Shown here piece by piece: positions 7,201 to 9,236 of a stretch of 9,236 nucleotides of DNA. The position numbers and the translations under genes were made by a program. This stretch comes from an uncultured bacterium (lineage in GTDB: Bacteria; Planctomycetota; Uabimicrobiia; Uabimicrobiales; JABWCH01), in assembly GCA_938003875.1 (NCBI GenBank), contig CALKWO010000407.1, positions 1-9,236 of the forward strand, read 5' to 3'. The stretch's first letter is position 1; the number at the start of each line of letters is the position of its first letter. Under the pieces are notes generated by a model, which did no database searches, was not told where the DNA came from, and saw only the letters and a list, made by a program, of their open reading frames with translations.

Positions 7201-9091
7201 GAAGATAAGGGGCGTATTTTTCTACAGGAAATTCCCAGAGACGGTCTGGTTCGATCAAAGAAATATCCAGCTTCTCTATTTCCCGAATGGTATGCTCTTT
7301 GCGGAAATATTCTTCCATATTGAGGCGATACATTCTTATGGTAAGCTTTTTGATATTGCGCAGGTTCACCTTGACTTTGGGAGCTTCTTCACCTCGGTAG
7401 ATTTTTTCTGTAGACAAGGCTAAATGCTTGATGGTCATTTGCTGTATTCTTTGCTGTGCACTTTGATACCATTTCCCTCCCTGAACTTTACGATAGCTTT
7501 CCAGTGCCTTTTTCAAATCGCCCAGTTCTTCTTCATAGATACGGCCTGTCATAAAAAGAGCATTCGGAGTTTCAGAGCTATTGGGATATTTGGAAATTAG
7601 CTTTTCCCAATCCTGGATTGCCTTATGGAATAAACCTGAAGCAGACACATCCTTTTTTTCTCTGGCTTCGCAACCTAGAGAATACTGGATAGCACCAAAA
7701 GTATATAAAATGCGATGAGTCCTTTCATCTAAGGGGTATTTCAGCATGAAATTTTCCCATACAGTGCGTGCTTCTTCATATTTTTGGGAAGCGACCAGAT
7801 CTTCGCCTGTCTGGTATTCTGCATTCAGGATGCCTTGCTGAGAATCCGACCAATGCGGGCCATCGGGAAACTGTGCTGTATATTGTTTCCAGATTTCGAT
7901 TGCTTCTTTATAGGCTCTCTGACCAGCATAGATTTTGCCAAGATTATAGGTAGCCTCCTTGCGCAGCTTTTCATAGTCTTGCTGTGGCGTTTCTTTTCCC
8001 TGTTCTGCCACGACATTGGTCATTACTTTATATCCTGTGCCATTTAGAAAATCACGGAAAGCAGCTATGGCATCCTCTGTTCTATTGTGTCTGCTATAGA
8101 CCAAAGCAATATTGTAAGCAGCATCAACGCTGTAGAGGCTTTCGGGAAATTCTTTGAGATAAAGTCTCAAAGATGCGATGGCCTGAGCAAGCTCTTGCTG
8201 CTGCACATTCGGGATGCGGTATGTGGCACTGATCTGCCATAGTGTATCTCTCAGAATATCCTGATGAGACTCTTTTTGGGCAAGAATCAAGCCAGACAGG
8301 TCTTCTAGTATCTCTCTTGCTTCTGTGAATCTCTGGCAGAAAGCCAAAGACTGCCCTAACAGATAGCGGACTTCTTTGCTATATTTGCCTGCTCTGATAA
8401 AAAGAGCCTGTGTAGAAATAGGATTGTTCGGCATTCCCTGCCAGGATGAATCATAATTTTCCAGATATTTTCGGAAATCTTCTATGGACTGATAGTAGTT
8501 TTTCGCTTGCAGGGAAGTTTTTCCCATGCTCAACCTGATTTCCTCGCATAAATCTTCTCCTGGCTTGAGATCCAATGCCTTTTGATAGAGGACGTATGCT
8601 TTATTATAATCAGGCGCACTGGCCTGTAAATCTTCAGGTTCTGGTTTCTTTTCCAAAGCTTGTGCAAACTGGATATAGACTTTGGCTATCTGATCCTTAC
8701 GCTCCTGGGCGTGAAGGCGATAGGCATCTTTTGCATATATCCCTTCCAGAGCTTTGTAATCTTTCCTTTTTAGATAGATCCGCCCTAACAGAAAGCGGCC
8801 TTTGTATTGCCAGGGGCTTTCTTTCTGCAAAAGCACCTTTATCGTCTTTTCGCTCTCTGCAAGCTGTTCCAGATGATACTGGGCCAATGCTTTCATATAA
8901 AGAAAATAATCCCTATCCTGGGCTTTTTCCAAGCCTTCCTGGGCTACGGAAATCGCCTGCTTATAATCCATAAGCCTCATAGCCTGGCCCAAGTCCAAAG
9001 CAAGCTTTTTATCCAACTCTCTTGCTTCCTGTGCCTGTCCCGAAGATATTGCTATCATAATCAGTAAACTCCCTAAAATAAACCACTTCAT
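1208..9091 (-). CDS. Giant secreted TPR-A2M-TPR-MG protein (thioester-less alpha-2-macroglobulin)
   Basis: This 2627-residue protein is far longer than the roughly 1500-1650 residues usual for bacterial A2Ms. Family membership rests on an MG2 signature at 758-776 (DRPAYRPGEK), VDEALF (1212-1217), the PF00207 block (LRKEIEALGWWSP to MPEKITQWR, about 1346-1440), a toroid with DGGW (1619-1622), and a receptor-binding-like domain with VEEPIPGG (1952-1959). TPR arrays flank this core at about 21-560 and 2040-2365. The ATG start is supported by a good ribosome binding site and a signal peptide directly after it. Exported A2Ms normally guard the cell envelope by trapping proteases that cut their bait region. 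Here the thioester Glu-Gln is absent, so covalent capture is not expected. No lipobox is present, so the protein should be soluble in the periplasm or secreted. The gene appears monocistronic within the window. A scaffold role through the TPRs is an alternative. Confidence 0.95.
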   Translation of the reverse strand: MKWFILGSLLIMIAISSGQAQEARELDKKLALDLGQAMRLMDYKQAISVAQEGLEKAQDRDYFLYMKALAQYHLEQLAESEKTIKVLLQKESPWQYKGRFLLGRIYLKRKDYKALEGIYAKDAYRLHAQERKDQIAKVYIQFAQALEKKPEPEDLQASAPDYNKAYVLYQKALDLKPGEDLCEEIRLSMGKTSLQAKNYYQSIEDFRKYLENYDSSWQGMPNNPISTQALFIRAGKYSKEVRYLLGQSLAFCQRFTEAREILEDLSGLILAQKESHQDILRDTLWQISATYRIPNVQQQELAQAIASLRLYLKEFPESLYSVDAAYNIALVYSRHNRTEDAIAAFRDFLNGTGYKVMTNVVAEQGKETPQQDYEKLRKEATYNLGKIYAGQRAYKEAIEIWKQYTAQFPDGPHWSDSQQGILNAEYQTGEDLVASQKYEEARTVWENFMLKYPLDERTHRILYTFGAIQYSLGCEAREKKDVSASGLFHKAIQDWEKLISKYPNSSETPNALFMTGRIYEEELGDLKKALESYRKVQGGKWYQSAQQRIQQMTIKHLALSTEKIYRGEEAPKVKVNLRNIKKLTIRMYRLNMEEYFRKEHTIREIEKLDISLIEPDRLWEFPVEKYAPYLPVQEEIPLPVKGPGVYAVHVSDDELEATTLVLASNLDLIMKASRKEILVYVQNMNTGVPEKDAKVMISDGEKIFLQGTTNEEGVLLQKSDRLKDAKQISVFVEKEGHIASNLLSLQGLGFSLGLSPKGYIFSDRPAYRPGEKIGVKAIVRDVVDGSYVVPQQGEYRINIFDSDGKCLFSEEIKLSGFGTGNVSFVLAENAPLGTYRMELYRKDKEEHFQGEFVVSALQLQKVKLSLSFPNRVYFRGETIEATFQAAYYYGTPLSGKPLRYSLPDGRSFVVNTDEKGQFKLSFDSSRMKPGTTLTFSGSLESEGVFISEQVFLAQQGFSIQLSSSRNIVLSGESVEMTIKTTDASGKSSGESLVLAAYRQVEQKSGSVLDTLPWKETRQASMSEVKVAEKKITSDKATGIARASFTLEEGGNYIFRASGQDRFGNIVEGKATLFVSDAKDKTKLRIFSQKQNLKVGENVEIQLHSRLEKGLALVTYEGETILGYKILSVVPDLNPLKIDVGHEHFPNFIATVSMMSGKDFYEARESFTVEREMKLQTTFDKKQYQPGEKAQITITTTDHLGKPVVSEVSMALVDEALFAIYPDARNGISDYFQKGAERVSQMRTQTSCTFQYKGKTQKVDQSLLEEAKRIAKAEKKKEGFLSGKASTIQAPAMEPQKAYAQGPSTKRKAKYGNADKEKDLFTTESDDNAGEMLDESSTTGADAPGLRKEIEALGWWSPCVVTKEDGKAIIEIIMPEKITQWRLTAIGCTAETLVGENKEQINTSKNFFVDIKSPVALREGDKVRIFSRIHNLSDISGMASLVLIIQAGDNRIVQPKQLLIPANQTTEFVFDSVTIPASLHCQIQVSAEIQEKNLSDAVSQRLPVIPWGMEYPSYKSGSAKDSVSLLLALPEPQKYLSRWMDIVISPTMAKTILDIVLDDYPYYPCSFDSYGFGREASDLLSYAAALEYAAKVQTNPGEYQRIMALARTTLASLVSSQKEDGGWRLSPRESYSHVVMSARVLWGIALLKKQGILVQEETMTKAVNYLKQAFTQIETNDEESKALVQYVLSLLKESNFSYANRLHRQRNSMGTAGLAYTALLLHSMDKREMAEDILNLLDSRKLNSKEGSLWPKNGNSSWTSNDVESTALVTLAYAQVRPQSPRVKEGVERLLALRSGWRFSPEHAKGIAVCALTSYFKDAQYAQSDYRLKVLVNDNEIKSLTGKDSTPIERIAVPDKFISKKKNRVEFQFEGNGTYTYAVTLRGFSEEIRDPNSWKYPYITGRNYLHSSLEYKGRTISASSTSRVSSMEQGQRVKVNLNFYQASDSRCSQYFVVEEPIPGGAFLLADTIQGNFSSYQREAGKIFFYFSPNSLPSYVSYEMTGYAPGEYRILPTVLRDAHNPSQMRIGKAESMTVLAPGEKSLDSYQMNIGESYEMGRLHFEDRDYKNALSYLNKTVEQDRNYQQREVARMLLWIYTEKEYYDAQKIVDYFEILKEKYAELYIPFSRILVVGKAYHDIREYERAYLVYNATLEASFEEEAKVGGILEDQGQFLGSVDYMKKLWMDYHDSASVVQAYFGLSQALYARLSQLDELKNNLRLKSNQKTVAPPTKEEILKETIDLLEEFLCFYSSSPQSDDAAFSLALAYLSLDNFEKVVQIASQSLQVYKEGDFLSSFQYMEALGHFSLGRYEKAVEQAKMVADGKSKDKEYATYILGQIYHAQGKAQSAIEFYSRIQEQFPDAKEAISYFERRYIRVPEIVKILPGEKSDLEVQYSNIKEAQFLVYRVDLMKLYLQQKNLSGITKVHLAGISPVLEKRFTLGEGKDYKDMKQTVTLSLDKEGAYLVICRGDEIFTSGLLLITSLQTDVQEDPVSGRVRVNVLDAVSKTRPKGIHVKVIGSASNTFVSGDTDLRGIYVADNIQGKVTVIARQGKDRYAFHRGETWVGIQKPAPVVPIQSYDEYAPSPVEQKPKAYDFRSNLEEFNRNLQEKNVEKLHRQMRSTMEGVQVDMAK
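1406..1984 (-). other. C-terminal macroglobulin module, second copy (residues ~2370-2562)
   Basis: NIKEAQFLVYRVDLMKLYL (2392-2410), GAYLVICRGDE (2457-2467), VQEDPVSGRVRVNV (2483-2496) and GDTDLRGIYVAD (2523-2534) mirror the landmarks of the N-terminal module. A Pro-rich linker and a helical tail follow (LEEFNRNLQEKNVEKLHRQM, 2595-2614), ending in GVQVDMAK. In ordinary A2Ms the protein ends at the receptor-binding domain, so this module is an addition. Confidence 0.75.
1997..2974 (-). other. C-terminal TPR array (residues ~2040-2365)
   Basis: Helical repeats such as GESYEMGRLHFEDRDYKNAL (2048-2067), AYHDIREYERAYLVYN, AAFSLALAYLSLDNFEKVVQ, YMEALGHFSLGRYEKAVEQA and YILGQIYHAQGKAQSAIEFY. The last units are the closest to TPR consensus. 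Like the N-terminal array, this one leads directly into a macroglobulin module. Confidence 0.85.
2987..3394 (-). other. Receptor-binding-like C-terminal A2M domain (residues ~1900-2035)
   Basis: VKVNLNFYQ, then YFVVEEPIPGGAF (1949-1961), SPNSLPSYVSYEMTGYAPGE and YRILPTVL follow the order seen in the last MG domain of bacterial A2Ms (VEDPLPAG..., then a Y-x-x-R/T-x-x-x-PG motif, then LPP). It ends near VLAPGEK, after which TPRs begin. Confidence 0.75.
3632..4474 (-). other. Alpha-alpha toroid (thioester-type domain) (residues ~1540-1820)
   Basis: Repeated amphipathic helix pairs typical of the complement/A2M thioester domain: SQKEDGGWRLSPRES (1615-1629), HVVMSARVLWGIALL, GTAGLAYTALLLHSM, STALVTLAYAQV and AEHAKGIAVCALTSYF-like helices before YRLKVLVND (1825 onward). 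The fold appears complete even though the reactive motif is gone, so the domain is kept for structure or binding. Confidence 0.8.
4391..4417 (-). other. Degenerate thioester site (residues 1559-1567)
   Basis: The sequence reads YPYYPCSFD at the entrance to the toroid. Thioester-bearing A2Ms have a motif like YPYGCxEQ here, with Cys and Gln forming the bond. Cys1564 is kept, but Phe-Asp stand where Glu-Gln should be, and one residue is inserted before the Cys. No Gln is near enough to substitute, so no internal thioester is expected. The codons (TGT TCT TTC GAT) are unambiguous in the window. Confidence 0.8.
5057..5398 (-). other. Bait-region-like charged linker (residues ~1232-1345)
   Basis: About 114 low-complexity residues lie between VDEALF...DYF and LRKEIEALGWWSP, exactly where vertebrate A2M carries its protease bait. 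Composition changes along it: a Lys/Glu-rich helix-like part (EEAKRIAKAEKKKE), a Pro/Ala/Gln-rich part (APAMEPQKAYAQG), then an acidic Asp/Ser/Thr part (TTESDDNAGEMLDESS). The many Lys and Arg residues would make it easy to cleave. The bait role is inferred from position and composition. Confidence 0.6.
5399..6835 (-). other. MG2 to bait-region domain first half (residues ~753-1231)
   Basis: MG2 opens with GYIFSDRPAYRPGEK (758-772), the classical start of this domain. A further MG domain follows around RVYFRGETIEATF (871 onward), then SSRNIVLSGESVEM near 960 and the LKVGENVEI and YQPGEKAQI strands. The segment ends with MALVDEALFAIYPD (1209-1222), which parallels the ALRAVDQSVLL segment just before the bait of human A2M. 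This corresponds to the Pfam MG2 and A2M_N_2/BRD regions. Confidence 0.8.
6836..7411 (-). other. N-terminal macroglobulin module, first copy (residues ~561-752)
   Basis: Beta-rich segment directly after the TPRs, occupying the position of MG1 and the next MG domain. Landmarks are NIKKLTIRMYRLNMEEYF (579-596), GVYAVHVSDDE (644-654) and TTNEEGVL (708-715). The same landmarks recur near the C-terminus at almost constant offset, so this is one copy of an internal duplication. Confidence 0.7.
7412..9031 (-). other. N-terminal TPR array of the A2M protein (residues ~21-560)
   Basis: About 540 residues of helical hairpins with the TPR spacing of small and aromatic residues. Clear units include YNIALVYSRHNRTEDAIAAF (326-345), YNLGKIYAGQRAYKEAIEIW (near 383) and a GRIYEEELGDLKKALESY unit (near 515-535). 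Several others are degenerate. Between them are typical turn residues such as FPES, FPDG, YPLD and YPNS. I estimate eight to ten repeats. TPRs bind proteins, so this arm probably recruits a partner or self-associates in the periplasm; the partner is unknown. Confidence 0.85.
9032..9091 (-). other. Sec signal peptide of the A2M protein (residues 1-20)
   Basis: A single Lys at residue 2 is followed by a hydrophobic core WFILGSLLIMIAIS, then SSGQA before QEARELDKK. Cleavage by signal peptidase I after Ala20 (Gly at -3, Ala at -1) is the natural reading. There is no cysteine near the site, so this is not a lipoprotein. E. coli YfhM, by contrast, is membrane-anchored through a lipobox. Confidence 0.9.
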
Positions 9092-9097
9092 AATCTT

Positions 9098-9107
9098 TCA
9101 CCTTTCT
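9098..9107 (-). promoter_or_regulatory. Ribosome binding site of the A2M gene
   Basis: On the minus strand AGAAAGGTGA lies 6 bases upstream of the ATG. AAAGGTGA matches the anti-Shine-Dalgarno consensus AAGGAGGTGA well, and this supports the chosen start. Confidence 0.85.
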
Positions 9108-9236
9108 AAAAAAAAATTAGCGTTTTGCATTGCATCTAGTTTAGCGATGAAAATTAAATAACTTCCATTAATTCAATATAACCTACATTCCGCACTTAAA
9201 AATTGAAGTTTTCGGAATTATGGATGAAGCGTGGTA
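9108..9236 (-). promoter_or_regulatory. A2M leader and upstream region, promoter not resolved
   Basis: Immediately before the ribosome binding site the sense strand has nine consecutive T (9108-9116). Further up are two copies of CGCTAA on that strand (complement of 9117-9122 and 9141-9146), 24 bases apart. AT-rich hexamers such as TATATT and TTTAAT could be -10 boxes, but none has a good -35 partner at 16-18 bases. On the plus strand an ATG at 9220 opens a frame that leaves the window after five codons. It might be a divergent gene, but its ribosome binding site is weak. Confidence 0.3.

Noticed and set aside
9032..9091. Lipoprotein signal, as in E. coli YfhM
   Set aside because: There is no cysteine at or near the cleavage region, so a signal peptidase II site is excluded.
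9220..9236. ATG opening a possible divergent plus-strand gene
   Set aside because: Only five codons are visible, the nearest purine-rich motif is weak and poorly spaced, and coding character cannot be judged.

Overview
The window is dominated by one very large minus-strand gene (1208-9091, 2627 codons). It encodes a secreted alpha-2-macroglobulin (A2M) family protein. The A2M core is flanked on both sides by tetratricopeptide (TPR) arrays and ends in a second copy of its own N-terminal macroglobulin module. A plus-strand ORF at the left edge (62-913) looks like most of an outer-membrane beta-barrel protein whose 5' end is missing or frameshifted. The two genes converge on a 294 bp spacer full of inverted repeats.

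Organism: a Gram-negative bacterium with moderate, slightly AT-leaning base composition. A periplasmic or surface A2M and a barrel-like neighbour imply an outer membrane. TPR-A2M fusions ending in a module with a TDLRG motif resemble proteins I associate with Planctomycetota and related environmental lineages. CTCTGCG-type inverted repeats are also common in such genomes. Both links are from memory, and the phylum is a low-confidence guess.

Layout, left to right: 1-61, edge sequence holding an open frame with a short hydrophobic run; 62-913, barrel-like CDS; 956-1049, nested hairpins, two of them mutually exclusive; 1079-1150, an imperfect 24 bp inverted repeat built from three CTCTGCG-like heptamers per arm; 1208-9091 (minus), the A2M gene; 9092-9236, its leader with a clear ribosome binding site and a nine-base T tract, but no convincing promoter.

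The giant protein is the main interest. In order it has a signal peptide, about 540 residues of TPRs, a two-domain MG module, MG2 and further MG/bait-region domains, a charged linker where vertebrate A2M has its protease bait, the A2M (PF00207) domain, an alpha-alpha toroid whose thioester site has lost the Glu-Gln pair, a receptor-binding-like domain, about 325 more residues of TPRs, a second MG module, and a helical tail. It looks like a non-thioester A2M that may trap proteases by bait cleavage and conformational change, or a large periplasmic scaffold. No pbpC-like gene, the usual neighbour of enterobacterial A2M, is visible, but only 145 bases upstream of the gene can be seen.
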